A DNA stretch of 64,000 nucleotides from Vogesella mureinivorans (GTDB lineage Bacteria > Pseudomonadota > Gammaproteobacteria > Burkholderiales > Chromobacteriaceae). The DNA is taken from contig NZ_VMTV02000047.1 in the NCBI RefSeq assembly GCF_007644035.1, positions 62,001 to 126,000 on the forward strand, given 5' to 3'. Each line of letters starts with the position of its first letter. Within the stretch, counting starts at the first letter, position 1. The notes beneath the pieces were generated by a model. It saw nothing but the letters and a program-made list of their open reading frames with translations. It had not been told where the DNA came from and made no database searches. The position numbers and the translations under genes are program-made. This document shows, piece after piece, positions 7,705 through 16,084 of the stretch.

Positions 7705-8769
7705 CTACAGCCAGCGCCGGCGCCAGAACACCAGCAGCAAAGCGGCGGCGATCAGCAGCATCAATCCAATGATGTAGAAGTAGCCGTAGTGCCAGTGCAG
7801 CTCGGGCATATTGTCGAAGTTCATGCCGTAGATACCGGCAATCAGCGTTAGCGGCATGAAGATGATGGTGATCACCGTGAGCACGCGCATCTGCACGTTC
7901 AGGCGGTTGGACTGCGCCGACATGTACAGGTCCAGCATGCCGCCGATGGCTTCGCGCGCGGCTTCCAGCGATTCGATCAGGTGCAGGGTGTGGTCGAAGG
8001 CATCGCGCAGGTACACCATGGTGTCGCGCTGGAAGAAAGCGTAATCGCCACGGGTCAGCGTATTGAGCACTTCGCGCAGCGGTACCAGTGCGCGGCGCAG
8101 GCGCATGGCGTCCTGCTTCTGGCGCTGGATGCGCGCCAGGATAAAGCGGTCGTGCCCGCTCAGCACCTGGCGGTCCAGGTCTTCGACACGGGCGTTGAAC
8201 TGGTCCAGCACGCCAAAATAGTCGTCGATGATGGCGTCCAGCAGCGAATAGCCCAGGTAGTCTGCCCCCAGCTGGCGCACCAGGCCACGCCCGGCCTGCA
8301 GCCGCTCGCGCAGGCTGGTAAACACGCCCAGCGGCTGGGTCTGGAAGGTCAGCACAAAGCCGCTGCCGATCACCAGATACACCTGGTCGTGCACCAGGCG
8401 CTGGCCTTCCGGCTGGTAGCGGTACACGCGGGTGGCTATGAACAGGTAGCTGCCGTAGTCGTCCACCTTGGGCCGCTGGCGGATGTTGGCAATGTCTTCC
8501 AGCACCAGCGGGTGCAGGCCAAAGCGCTGGCCGATGGCTTGCAGCACGGCAGGGTCGGTTAGCCCGTACACGTTCAGCCACAGGTTGGGCAGCTGCGCCC
8601 GGTGCGCCAGGCCTTCTTCTACCGTGGCAAAGCGGGTCTCCAGGTAGTCGTCGGCGGTGTACTCCACCAGCGAGATACTGCTGGCCACCGCATCACCAGC
8701 CGATGCGGCCAACGTACCGGGGGCCTCGCCTAGCGTGGGGTGGCGCTGTTTCAGCTCGGGGTGGCGCAT
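7705..8769 (-). CDS. corA: CorA family magnesium/cobalt transporter
   Basis: 354 residues. A long acidic, helical cytoplasmic domain is followed by two C-terminal membrane helices. The signature YGMNFDNMPEL sits just after the first helix and forms the selectivity loop. The start at 8769 was chosen over an upstream GTG because AAAAAGGACAGCC precedes this ATG. Probable function is Mg2+ uptake. The two basic tryptophan-containing residues at the very C-terminus are typical of the family. Confidence 0.92.
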   Translation of the reverse strand: MRHPELKQRHPTLGEAPGTLAASAGDAVASSISLVEYTADDYLETRFATVEEGLAHRAQLPNLWLNVYGLTDPAVLQAIGQRFGLHPLVLEDIANIRQRPKVDDYGSYLFIATRVYRYQPEGQRLVHDQVYLVIGSGFVLTFQTQPLGVFTSLRERLQAGRGLVRQLGADYLGYSLLDAIIDDYFGVLDQFNARVEDLDRQVLSGHDRFILARIQRQKQDAMRLRRALVPLREVLNTLTRGDYAFFQRDTMVYLRDAFDHTLHLIESLEAAREAIGGMLDLYMSAQSNRLNVQMRVLTVITIIFMPLTLIAGIYGMNFDNMPELHWHYGYFYIIGLMLLIAAALLLVFWRRRWL

Positions 8770-8873
8770 GGCTGTCCTTTTTTGCAACGCTGATACGTGA
8801 CAAAGCCGCACCGGGGTGCGGCCAGGCTGGGTGACAGCGGCCTGCGCCGCTGCGGTTCATGCTGCCCGCGGGG

Positions 8874-10367
8874 CTAATCGCCGCGCAGCTCCAGTGCCAC
8901 ACCAATGGCACGCCACTGGGCGATTTCCTGGCGGAAGGCAGCGGTGGTAAGCGGGTTGGCCGCCAGCCAGTCTTTGCCTACGGTCAGCGCGTAGCCGTTC
9001 AGGGTGGGCGTCAGGCCGTGTACGGCGTTGATGTCCAGCTCGTTACGGCTGCGGTAGAACAATGCGGCCAACCTGAGCGACAGCACAGCAGGCCACAGGG
9101 CCGGGTCGGCTACCTCTTTTACCATTTTGCCCATGTCACCACGGTGACCCAGCACGATGGTAGCCAGGGTGCTTTGTTCGCGGCGCGAAAAACCGGGCAT
9201 GTCGGCATTGGTCAGCACATAGGCCGAATGCTTGTGATAGGCAGCGTGGGCGATGGTCAGGCCGATTTCGTGCACTTTGGCCGCCCAGATCACGCGCTTG
9301 AGCATGTCCGGGTCCAGCGCGTCGCCCGATACCAGGCGGAACAGGCGTTCGGCCAGCGCGGCCACACGCTGCGCTTGCGGTACGTCTACGTGGTAGCGGC
9401 GCTTGAACTGGGTGATGGTGGAATCGCGCATGTCTTTTTCGCGCTGGCGGCCCATCAGGTCGTACAGCACGCCGTCGCGCAGTGCGCCGTCGGTCACGAT
9501 CATCTGTTCGATGGCCAGCGATTCGAAAATGGCGATCATGATGGCCAGGCCACCCGGCAGCACCGGCGCACGGTCATCTTTCAGCCCCTGAATCCGGATC
9601 TCCTTGCTGTGCCCGCAAGCGATCAGGTCGTCGCGCAGGCGCTTCATGCCACGCAGGGTGATTTCGCCATTGCTCCAGCCGTTGGCTTCCATCATGTCGC
9701 GCAGCGCGCGCGCCGTGCCGGAGGTGCCCACGGCCAGCTGCCATTCGCTGGCCGGGTATTCGTGCACGATGCGCTGGATTTCGTTACGGGCAGCCAGCTC
9801 GGCGTCCCGAAAAGCGTTCTTGCTGATCTTGCCATCCACAAAAAAGCGTTTGCTGAACACTACGCAGCCCAGCGGCAGGCTTTCGGTTACGTGGGCTTTG
9901 TAGCCGCTACCAATGATGAATTCGGTAGAGCCACCGCCAATATCTACCACCAGGCGGCGCTCTTTGGTGGCCGGCAGGCTGTGGGCGGCGCCCAGGTAAA
10001 TCAGGCGGGCTTCTTCGCGGCCGGCAATGATTTCGATGGGGAAGCCCAGCAGGCGCTCGGCTTCCACGATGAATTCGGGGGCGTTTTTCGCCACGCGCAG
10101 GGTGTTGGTACCCACCACGCGTACCTGTTTCGGGTCCAGCCCGCGCAGGCGCTCGCCAAAACGGCCCATGCAGGCCAGGGCGCGCTGCAGGGTTTCGCTA
10201 TCAAGGGTTTTGTCGTCTTGCAGGCCACCGCCCAGGCGCACGGTGTCTTTGAGGGAATCCAGGGTATACAGCTGGTCGTCTACCACGCGGGAAATCTGCA
10301 GCCTGAAGCTGTTGGACCCCATATCTACGGTAGCCAGCACGTCAAACGGGGGCTTAACGGAGCTCAA
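8874..10367 (-). CDS. ppx: Exopolyphosphatase (Ppx/GppA family)
   Basis: 497 residues. The ASKHA-type ATPase-fold motifs are DMGSNSFR near residue 15 and DIGGGSTEF near residue 145. A C-terminal HD-like helical domain has KVHEIG and AAYHKHSAYVLTN. The enzyme releases phosphate from long polyphosphate chains; some members also act on pppGpp. It lies next to phoU on the same strand, a common phosphate-metabolism pairing, but a terminator at 10401-10430 sits between them, so it may have its own promoter. Confidence 0.93.
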   Translation of the reverse strand: MSSVKPPFDVLATVDMGSNSFRLQISRVVDDQLYTLDSLKDTVRLGGGLQDDKTLDSETLQRALACMGRFGERLRGLDPKQVRVVGTNTLRVAKNAPEFIVEAERLLGFPIEIIAGREEARLIYLGAAHSLPATKERRLVVDIGGGSTEFIIGSGYKAHVTESLPLGCVVFSKRFFVDGKISKNAFRDAELAARNEIQRIVHEYPASEWQLAVGTSGTARALRDMMEANGWSNGEITLRGMKRLRDDLIACGHSKEIRIQGLKDDRAPVLPGGLAIMIAIFESLAIEQMIVTDGALRDGVLYDLMGRQREKDMRDSTITQFKRRYHVDVPQAQRVAALAERLFRLVSGDALDPDMLKRVIWAAKVHEIGLTIAHAAYHKHSAYVLTNADMPGFSRREQSTLATIVLGHRGDMGKMVKEVADPALWPAVLSLRLAALFYRSRNELDINAVHGLTPTLNGYALTVGKDWLAANPLTTAAFRQEIAQWRAIGVALELRGD

Positions 10368-10400
10368 ATGTCACCCCTTCTCTCTTGTCAGTAGGTCAAT

Positions 10401-10430
10401 AAAAAACGGCGGTAACCGATGTTACCGCCG
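10401..10430 (-). terminator. Terminator of phoU
   Basis: 10-bp stem CGGCGGTAAC with loop CGAT. It is followed on the minus strand by TTTTTT, directly after the phoU stop codon. Confidence 0.85.
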
Positions 10431-10450
10431 CTTGGCCCTGCGTGCCACGC

Positions 10451-11167
10451 TTATTGCGTAGCAGCATCACCCAGAGATTCGCGCTTTTTGTCTTCCAGCG
10501 AGGTGTGGCGAATGTCTTTGCCCTTCACCAGATACACCACGTATTCGGAGATGTTCTTGGCGTGGTCGCCGATACGCTCGATGGCTTTGCAGATGAACAT
10601 GGTGTCGATGGACATGCTGATGGTGCGCGGGTCTTCCATCATGAAGGTCACCTGGGCACGCAGCTCGGACGCGTAGTCCTGGTCCAGCAGCAGGTCTTGC
10701 TCGGCCAGCTCGATGGCGGCGGTAGCGTCCAGGCGGGCAAAGGCGTCCAGGGCGCGGTGCAGCATGCCCAAGGCGACTTCGGCCATTTTGGCGGCTTCAC
10801 GGAAACGCGGTGCCGGGTAGCGGCCGGTCTGGTACATGGTGCGGCCAACGCGGGCAATCTTTTGCGCCTCGTCGCCAATGCGCTCCAGGTCGGTAATGGT
10901 CTTGATGACGGTGATCACCATGCGCAGGTCGCTGGCGGCTGGCTGGCGGCGCGCAATGATGTGCTGGCAGTCTTCGTCGATCTGCACTTCCAGCGCGTTG
11001 ACCTTGGTGTCGTCGGCCACCACTTTGTCCAGACGGTCGACATCGCCGCTTTGCAATGCGTCCATGGCGGCACGGATTTGCTGCTCTACCAGCCCGCCCA
11101 TCTGCAGTACGCGGGTACGGATGGTTTCGAGCTCCAGGTCAAACTGTTTGGAAATATGTTCGGGCAT
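10451..11167 (-). CDS. phoU: Phosphate signalling protein PhoU
   Basis: 238 residues, made of two similar three-helix bundles. Metal-binding ExxxD-type helices are visible as DLERIGDEAQKIA (about residue 90) and AIERIGDHAKNISE (about residue 195). PhoU couples the Pst transporter to the PhoR kinase and restrains phosphate uptake. Here it stands without pst genes and next to ppx. The leader carries one CTGTCAT half of a Pho box but no clear second half, so PhoB control is not shown. Confidence 0.95.
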   Translation of the reverse strand: MPEHISKQFDLELETIRTRVLQMGGLVEQQIRAAMDALQSGDVDRLDKVVADDTKVNALEVQIDEDCQHIIARRQPAASDLRMVITVIKTITDLERIGDEAQKIARVGRTMYQTGRYPAPRFREAAKMAEVALGMLHRALDAFARLDATAAIELAEQDLLLDQDYASELRAQVTFMMEDPRTISMSIDTMFICKAIERIGDHAKNISEYVVYLVKGKDIRHTSLEDKKRESLGDAATQ

Positions 11168-11241
11168 GGCAACCTCGTCGGGAATTGACTCAACGCGTCA
11201 TGATATGGCGGCCAGATGACAGTTATGTTTCATCTGCACAG

Positions 11242-11293
11242 AAAAGGCCGACCCGGCACCGGCTTGCAGCAGCAAACCAACACCGGGCCGGCC
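11242..11293 (-). terminator. Probable terminator of rpiA
   Basis: 11-bp stem GGCCGACCCGG/CCGGGCCGGCC with one wobble and a 26-base loop. It is followed on the minus strand by TTTTCTG. Confidence 0.55.
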
Positions 11294-11301
11294 CACCGGG
11301 T

Positions 11302-11964
11302 TTAGCGCAGCTCTTTTACCCCGTCTGGCGTACCCAGCAGCAGTACGTCGGCACGGCGCTGGGCAAACAGGCCGTTGGTGACTACGCCCACGATCTGGTT
11401 GATCTGGTTTTCCAGTTTTACCGGCTCGGCAATCTGCAGGCCGTGTACATCCAGAATGATATTGCCGTTATCGGTGGTAACACCCATGCGCCATTCCGGG
11501 TGGCCGCCCAGCTTCACCAGCTCGCGCGCCACGTGGCTGCGCGCCATCGGGATGACTTCTACCGGCAGCGGGAACTTGCCCATGATCTCCACGTACTTGC
11601 TCTGGTCGGCAATGCAGATGAACTGCTGCGCCACGGCCGCCACGATTTTCTCGCGCGTCAGCGCCGCGCCACCGCCCTTGATCATGTGTAGATGGTGGTT
11701 TACCTCGTCGGCACCGTCTACATACACCGGCACTTCGTCCGGGCCCACGGTGTTCAGGTCGAATACCGGAATGCCGATGGCTTTCAGGCGCTGGGTAGAG
11801 GCCTCGGAGCTGGAAACCGCGCCCTTGATGCGGCCTTTGATCTTGGCCAGCTCGTCGATAAAGAAGTTCACGGTGCTGCCGGTACCCACGCCGACGATGC
11901 AGTCTTCCGGTACGAGCTTGACGGCAGCCTGGGCTACCAGTTGTTTCAGTTGGTTCTGGTCCAT
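11302..11964 (-). CDS. rpiA: Ribose-5-phosphate isomerase A
   Basis: 220 residues, almost exactly the E. coli length. Motifs are [12 protein letters not shown] near residue 25, DGADEVN near residue 80 and [11 protein letters not shown] just after it; these hold the catalytic Asp, Glu and Lys. It interconverts ribose-5-phosphate and ribulose-5-phosphate. The ATG at 11964 was chosen over an upstream GTG because GGAG is eight bases ahead of it. It is the last gene of the dnaQ-ispD-ispF-rpiA run. Confidence 0.96.
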   Translation of the reverse strand: MDQNQLKQLVAQAAVKLVPEDCIVGVGTGSTVNFFIDELAKIKGRIKGAVSSSEASTQRLKAIGIPVFDLNTVGPDEVPVYVDGADEVNHHLHMIKGGGAALTREKIVAAVAQQFICIADQSKYVEIMGKFPLPVEVIPMARSHVARELVKLGGHPEWRMGVTTDNGNIILDVHGLQIAEPVKLENQINQIVGVVTNGLFAQRRADVLLLGTPDGVKELR

Positions 11965-11992
11965 GTGTGGCACTCCAAAAGGGAAAGAAAAA

Positions 11993-12478
11993 TCAGTTTG
12001 CGGGCACCAGCAGGCATACGGCCTGCGTTTCTATTGCCTCGGCGCGGCCCAGATAGCCAAGCTTTTCGTTGGTCTTGCCTTTCACATTGACGCACGCCAC
12101 GTCGATGTCCAGCAGCTGGGCAATGCGCGCGCGGATGGCGTCGATATGCGGTGCCAGCTTGGGCGCCTGGGCAATGATGGTGCTATCCACGTTCACCAGC
12201 TGCCAGCCGGCGGCACGCACGCGGCGCATGGCTTCTTGCAGCAGCACGCCGCTATCGGCGCCTTTGAACGTGGGGTCGGTATCGGGAAAGTGGCGGCCAA
12301 TGTCGCCCAGCGCGGCGGCGCCCAGTACGGCGTCGGTAATGGCGTGCAGCAGCGCGTCGGCGTCGGAGTGGCCAAGCAGGCCTTTGTCGTGCGGGATCGT
12401 TACCCCGCCCAGGATCAGCGGGCGGCCTTCTACCAGGCGGTGTACATCGTAACCCTGGCCTATACGAAACGGTGTCAT
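11993..12478 (-). CDS. ispF: 2-C-methyl-D-erythritol 2,4-cyclodiphosphate synthase
   Basis: 161 residues, standard length. Zinc ligands Asp11, His13 (DVHRLVEG) and His45 (LLHAITDA) are present, and [10 protein letters not shown] is the family signature. It catalyses the cyclisation step of the MEP isoprenoid pathway. The start at 12478 has AAGGACA upstream. It lies 35 bases downstream of ispD, with one copy of the genome-wide 10-mer (12497-12506) in the gap. ispG of the same pathway lies at 28875-30149. Confidence 0.97.
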   Translation of the reverse strand: MTPFRIGQGYDVHRLVEGRPLILGGVTIPHDKGLLGHSDADALLHAITDAVLGAAALGDIGRHFPDTDPTFKGADSGVLLQEAMRRVRAAGWQLVNVDSTIIAQAPKLAPHIDAIRARIAQLLDIDVACVNVKGKTNEKLGYLGRAEAIETQAVCLLVPAN

Positions 12479-12513
12479 GTCTTGTCCTTGCAAAAGGTTG
12501 GCCGCAGCCGATG

Positions 12514-13194
12514 TCAGGCCTGGCGCGCGGCCAGAATGGCTGCGGCCAGCGCCAGGTCACCCGGCCAGGTCACCTTGAAATTCTGTGCTTCGCCGGCCAC
12601 CAGCCGTGGCGCATGGCCCAGTAGCTCGATGGCGGAGGCTTCGTCGGTAATGGCGGGGTTGGCCGCATCGTGCAGCGCCTCGGCCAGCAGGCCGGCGCGG
12701 AACATTTGCGGGGTTTGTGCCAGCCACAGATTATCGCGCGGCACGGTATCGGCAATGCGGCCAACCTTGCCCAGCTTGACGGTGTCGGCTACCGGCTGCG
12801 CCAGAATGCCGCCAATGGCGTCGTCGCCTACTTCGTCCAGCAGACGCTGCAGCGCAGCGGGGCTCAGGCAGCAGCGCGCGGCGTCGTGCACCAGCACCCA
12901 GTCGTCCTCGTCGGCGGCGAGCGCCGCCAGGCCGTTGGCCACGCTTTGCGCACGGCTGGCACCGCCCACGCGCAGCACTGCCAGCTTGGCTTGCGGCCAA
13001 CTATAGCTGTCAAACCATTCGTCGCCAGGGGAGATCACCACCACCACGCGGTCTATGGCGGCACAGCCGCAGAGCACGTTGATGGTATGCGCCAGCAGTG
13101 GCTGGCCGTGTAGCAGCTGGTACTGCTTGGGGGTGGCGCTACCAAAACGGCTGCCATGACCGGCGGCCGGTATCAGGGCAATGCGCTGGCTCAT
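12514..13194 (-). CDS. ispD: 2-C-methyl-D-erythritol 4-phosphate cytidylyltransferase
   Basis: 226 residues. The N-terminal nucleotide-binding loop [13 protein letters not shown] (residues 5-17) with TPKQY, and [11 protein letters not shown] near residue 105, identify the family. It transfers CMP to MEP in the isoprenoid pathway. Its ATG overlaps the dnaQ stop codon as ATGA, which suggests translational coupling. Contains three exact copies of the repeated 10-mer. Confidence 0.97.
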   Translation of the reverse strand: MSQRIALIPAAGHGSRFGSATPKQYQLLHGQPLLAHTINVLCGCAAIDRVVVVISPGDEWFDSYSWPQAKLAVLRVGGASRAQSVANGLAALAADEDDWVLVHDAARCCLSPAALQRLLDEVGDDAIGGILAQPVADTVKLGKVGRIADTVPRDNLWLAQTPQMFRAGLLAEALHDAANPAITDEASAIELLGHAPRLVAGEAQNFKVTWPGDLALAAAILAARQA

Positions 13195-13922
13195 GCGGCG
13201 GGCTCCGCCGCCGGCGGGTTTTCGATGTTGCGCCACAGGCAGCTGCCTTTGACGCTTTTATCCAGCAGGTCCAGGTAGGCCTGGTGTTCGGCCAGCTCGT
13301 CGGCGCTGGGCTGCAGGACGGCCAACGGTTTGCGCTCGAAGGCCATGCGCATGCCGCTGGCGCTGTTGTCGTTTTCGGCCAGGCCGGCGTCCATCAGCAG
13401 GCTGTCCTGGCCACGCGTCATCCACAGGTACACTTCGGACAACAGCTCGCAGTCGATCAGCGCGCCGTGGTAGGTACGGTTGCTGCGGTCGATCTCGAAA
13501 CGGTCGCACAGCGCGTCCAGGCTGTTGCGCTTGCCGGGGAAGCTGTCGCGTGCCATGGCCAGGGTATCGATCACCCCGCCGGCTACCTTGGCGACCGGCA
13601 ACATGCCCAGGCGCTTGAACTCGGCGTTCATGAAGCCCACGTCAAACGGGGCGTTATGGATGATGAGCTCGGCACCGTCGATAAAATCCACCAGCTGCTG
13701 CGCCACCTCGGCAAAACGCGGCTTGCCTTCCAGGCTGGCCAGCGAGATGCCGTGCACGCGCTCGGCGTCCGGGTCGATATCGCGCTCGGGGTGAATGTAC
13801 AGGTGCAGGCTGCGGCCGGTCAGCTTGCGGCCGTCCATCTCCAGGCCGGCAAATTCGATAATGCGGTGGCCCTGGTTCGGGTCCAGGCCGGTGGTTTCGG
13901 TATCAAGAATGATCTGACGCAT
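13191..13922 (-). CDS. dnaQ: DNA polymerase III epsilon subunit (3'-5' exonuclease)
   Basis: 243 residues, the same length as in E. coli. The DEDDh exonuclease motifs are DTETTG (Asp7, Glu9), then HNAPFDVGFMN near residue 100 and HGALIDCELLSEVYL near 165. A C-terminal polymerase-binding tail follows. It proofreads replication errors. The gene is 45 bases downstream of rnhA and overlaps ispD. Divergent or tandem pairing of rnhA and dnaQ is widely conserved. Confidence 0.96.
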   Translation of the reverse strand: MRQIILDTETTGLDPNQGHRIIEFAGLEMDGRKLTGRSLHLYIHPERDIDPDAERVHGISLASLEGKPRFAEVAQQLVDFIDGAELIIHNAPFDVGFMNAEFKRLGMLPVAKVAGGVIDTLAMARDSFPGKRNSLDALCDRFEIDRSNRTYHGALIDCELLSEVYLWMTRGQDSLLMDAGLAENDNSASGMRMAFERKPLAVLQPSADELAEHQAYLDLLDKSVKGSCLWRNIENPPAAEPAA

Positions 13923-13967
13923 GATGGGCTTTCGGCTGGCAGCCGCGCAGGCTGCCGGTAACACAGG

Positions 13968-14414
13968 CTAGCGCAGGCTTTCCACGCCGGCATTAGCCAG
14001 CTGGTCGGCGCGCTCGTTGAATTCGTGGCCGGCGTGGCCTTTTACCCAGCGCCACTCCACATGCGGGTGGCCATTACGCAGGGCGTCCAGCTGTTGCCAC
14101 AGGTCGGCATTTTTAACCGGTTCCTTGCTTGCGGTTTTCCAGCCACGGGTTTTCCAGCCGTGTATCCACTCGGAAATGCCTTTTTGCACGTATTGCGAGT
14201 CGGTGTACACCACAATGCGGCACGGGCGCTTCAGTAGCTGCAGGCCCTGTATCACCGCCATCAGCTCCATGCGGTTATTGGTGGTGCCGTGCTCGCCACC
14301 GAACAGCTCTTTTTCCTGCCCCTTGTAACGCAGCAGCACGCCCCAGCCACCGGGGCCGGGGTTGCCCTTGCAGGCACCATCGGGGTAAATCTCGACGATA
14401 GCGTCGTCACTCAT
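13968..14414 (-). CDS. rnhA: Ribonuclease HI
   Basis: 148 residues. Catalytic residues are visible as Asp12 ([14 protein letters not shown]), the Glu in [10 protein letters not shown] (about residue 50), the Asp in VYTDSQYV (about 72), and [11 protein letters not shown] near the end. It removes RNA from RNA-DNA hybrids. The start at 14414 gives the standard length, and the gene overlaps the preceding methyltransferase stop codon by eight bases. Confidence 0.97.
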   Translation of the reverse strand: MSDDAIVEIYPDGACKGNPGPGGWGVLLRYKGQEKELFGGEHGTTNNRMELMAVIQGLQLLKRPCRIVVYTDSQYVQKGISEWIHGWKTRGWKTASKEPVKNADLWQQLDALRNGHPHVEWRWVKGHAGHEFNERADQLANAGVESLR

Positions 14415-15177
14415 GGCTTGTCTCGTTCGCTTGGGTTCGGTTAATGGGTTGGCGTTCGTTGCCACTGGCTACCGCCAGCGACCTGGCCGGCTTGGCACGC
14501 TGCCAGCGCGGCATGATCAGGCGCATGCCACGCTGACGTTTGATGGCCACCACACCATAGGCGCCCGCCAGCTGCGGCCAACAGTATTCGCCGGCTTGCT
14601 CCATGAAGCGGCAGCGGGCTAGCCAGTCGGCACGCGCGAAAGGCGGCGAGTATGCCATGAACCGGGTGGCGGTGGTTTCCAGTTGCAACAAAGTCATCCA
14701 GTCTTTCAGGCGGCTGATGCCGACAAAGTTGCCACACCAGGGCACACCACTCCGCCGGTACAACAGCCGGCTGGCACCCCATAATGAAAACGGGTTGAAG
14801 CCGGTGAGCACCAGCCGGCCTTCGGGTAGCAAAACGCGCTCGGCTTCACGCAGCACCTGGTGCGGCTCGCTGGTAAAATCCAGCGCATGCGGCAGCAGCA
14901 GCAAATCCAGGCTTTTGCTGTCAAACGGCAGGTAGGCCGGGTCACACACCACATCGGCCTGGCCATCCATACCGGCATAGCCATGCCAGGGTATGCGGCT
15001 GCACGCCAGAAAGTCTTCCGCCCCCAGGCCCAGCTGCACGGCGCGAAAGCCGAAAATATCCGCCACGGCATGGTCGAAAAAAGCCTGCTCGCGGCATAAC
15101 AGGTCTTGGCCCGGTGCGGTACACGCCAGCCAGTCCGCAAATTCTTCCATTGTTTCGGGATACATCATGGCCGACAT
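14407..15177 (-). CDS. SAM-dependent methyltransferase, YafS-like
   Basis: 256 residues. A class I methyltransferase fold is indicated by the segment [19 protein letters not shown] and the post-motif [21 protein letters not shown]. The start is placed at 15177, where GGTGAGG lies about seven bases upstream. This makes its first codons overlap the start of the divergent gloB. Gene order methyltransferase, rnhA, dnaQ beside gloB and mltD is the same as around yafS in E. coli. The substrate is unknown. Confidence 0.85.
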   Translation of the reverse strand: MSAMMYPETMEEFADWLACTAPGQDLLCREQAFFDHAVADIFGFRAVQLGLGAEDFLACSRIPWHGYAGMDGQADVVCDPAYLPFDSKSLDLLLLPHALDFTSEPHQVLREAERVLLPEGRLVLTGFNPFSLWGASRLLYRRSGVPWCGNFVGISRLKDWMTLLQLETTATRFMAYSPPFARADWLARCRFMEQAGEYCWPQLAGAYGVVAIKRQRGMRLIMPRWQRAKPARSLAVASGNERQPINRTQANETSHE

Positions 15178-15931
15178 GTTTCGCCTCACCCCGGTTAGCG
15201 CGTTTACCGACAATTATATCTGGGTTTTGCATGACCACCGCCGCGCCATCGCGGTAGACCCGGGCGATGCAGCGCCGCTGCAAGCCTGGCTCGCGCAGCA
15301 GCAATTGCAGCTGGAAGCGGTGTGGGTTACCCACCACCACGCCGACCATATCGGCGGCCTGCCCGCGCTACTGGCCGCCTGGCCGGGGTTGGCTGTGTAC
15401 GGCCCGCCAGATATTCCGGCAGTCACGCACCCGTGCGGGCAAGGTAGCACAGTTCCTGCCTTTGGCCGCGCCGCGCAGGTGCTGGCCATACCTGGCCATA
15501 CGGCCAACCATCTAGCCTACTACCTTGCACCTCATCTGCTCTGTGGTGACACCTTGTTTGGTGCCGGCTGCGGGCGGGTATTCGATGGCACCATGACAGA
15601 CTTGTTCCATTCCCTGCAAAGCTTGGCCGTACTGCCGGCGGACACACTGTGCTACCCCGCGCACGAATACACCCTGTCCAACCTGGCCTTTGCGGCGGCA
15701 GTAGAGCCTGGCAACCACGCCATTACCGCCCGGCTACAGCGCGACCAGGCCACCCGTGCGGCCAACTTGCCCACCCTGCCTACCCTGCTGGCCGACGAGC
15801 TGGCTACCAACCCCTTTTTGCGCACCACACAGGCGGCAGTAAGCCATGCAGCCCAGCAGCATGCCGGGCAAGAAATCACTCACGAAGAAGGCATTTTTGC
15901 CACACTACGACAGTGGAAAAATAACTTTTAG
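15167..15931 (+). CDS. gloB: Hydroxyacylglutathione hydrolase (glyoxalase II)
   Basis: 254 residues. The metallo-beta-lactamase-fold motif THHHADH occupies residues 55-61, further metal ligands are in GHTANHL and in CGDTLFGAGCGR, and YPAHEYTLSNL is the glyoxalase II signature. It hydrolyses S-lactoylglutathione in methylglyoxal detoxification. The ATG at 15167 has GGGA seven bases upstream; ATG at 15176 is an alternative. Both lie inside the first codons of the divergent methyltransferase gene. Confidence 0.95.
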   Translation: MADMFRLTPVSAFTDNYIWVLHDHRRAIAVDPGDAAPLQAWLAQQQLQLEAVWVTHHHADHIGGLPALLAAWPGLAVYGPPDIPAVTHPCGQGSTVPAFGRAAQVLAIPGHTANHLAYYLAPHLLCGDTLFGAGCGRVFDGTMTDLFHSLQSLAVLPADTLCYPAHEYTLSNLAFAAAVEPGNHAITARLQRDQATRAANLPTLPTLLADELATNPFLRTTQAAVSHAAQQHAGQEITHEEGIFATLRQWKNNF

Positions 15932-16084
15932 ACAAAATTATCAAGCAACTGTAAAAAATCACTAGCCAAGCTGCTTAAAACTCACTAAAAATCAGCAAAA
16001 ATCAGGGCCTTGAGTATTTTTTATGACTTATTACTTGCTCAAGCCGTGTTAGCATCGCCCGCATAGAGAAAACAGGCCCCGCCC

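Noticed and set aside
8859-10394. 511-codon plus-strand open frame opposite ppx
   Set aside because: High GC makes long antisense frames common; its product is low-complexity His/Gln/Val-rich with no motif, while ppx on the other strand is clear.
11168-11232. Pho box upstream of phoU
   Set aside because: Only one CTGTCAT half-site is visible on the minus strand; the second direct repeat at the right spacing is missing.
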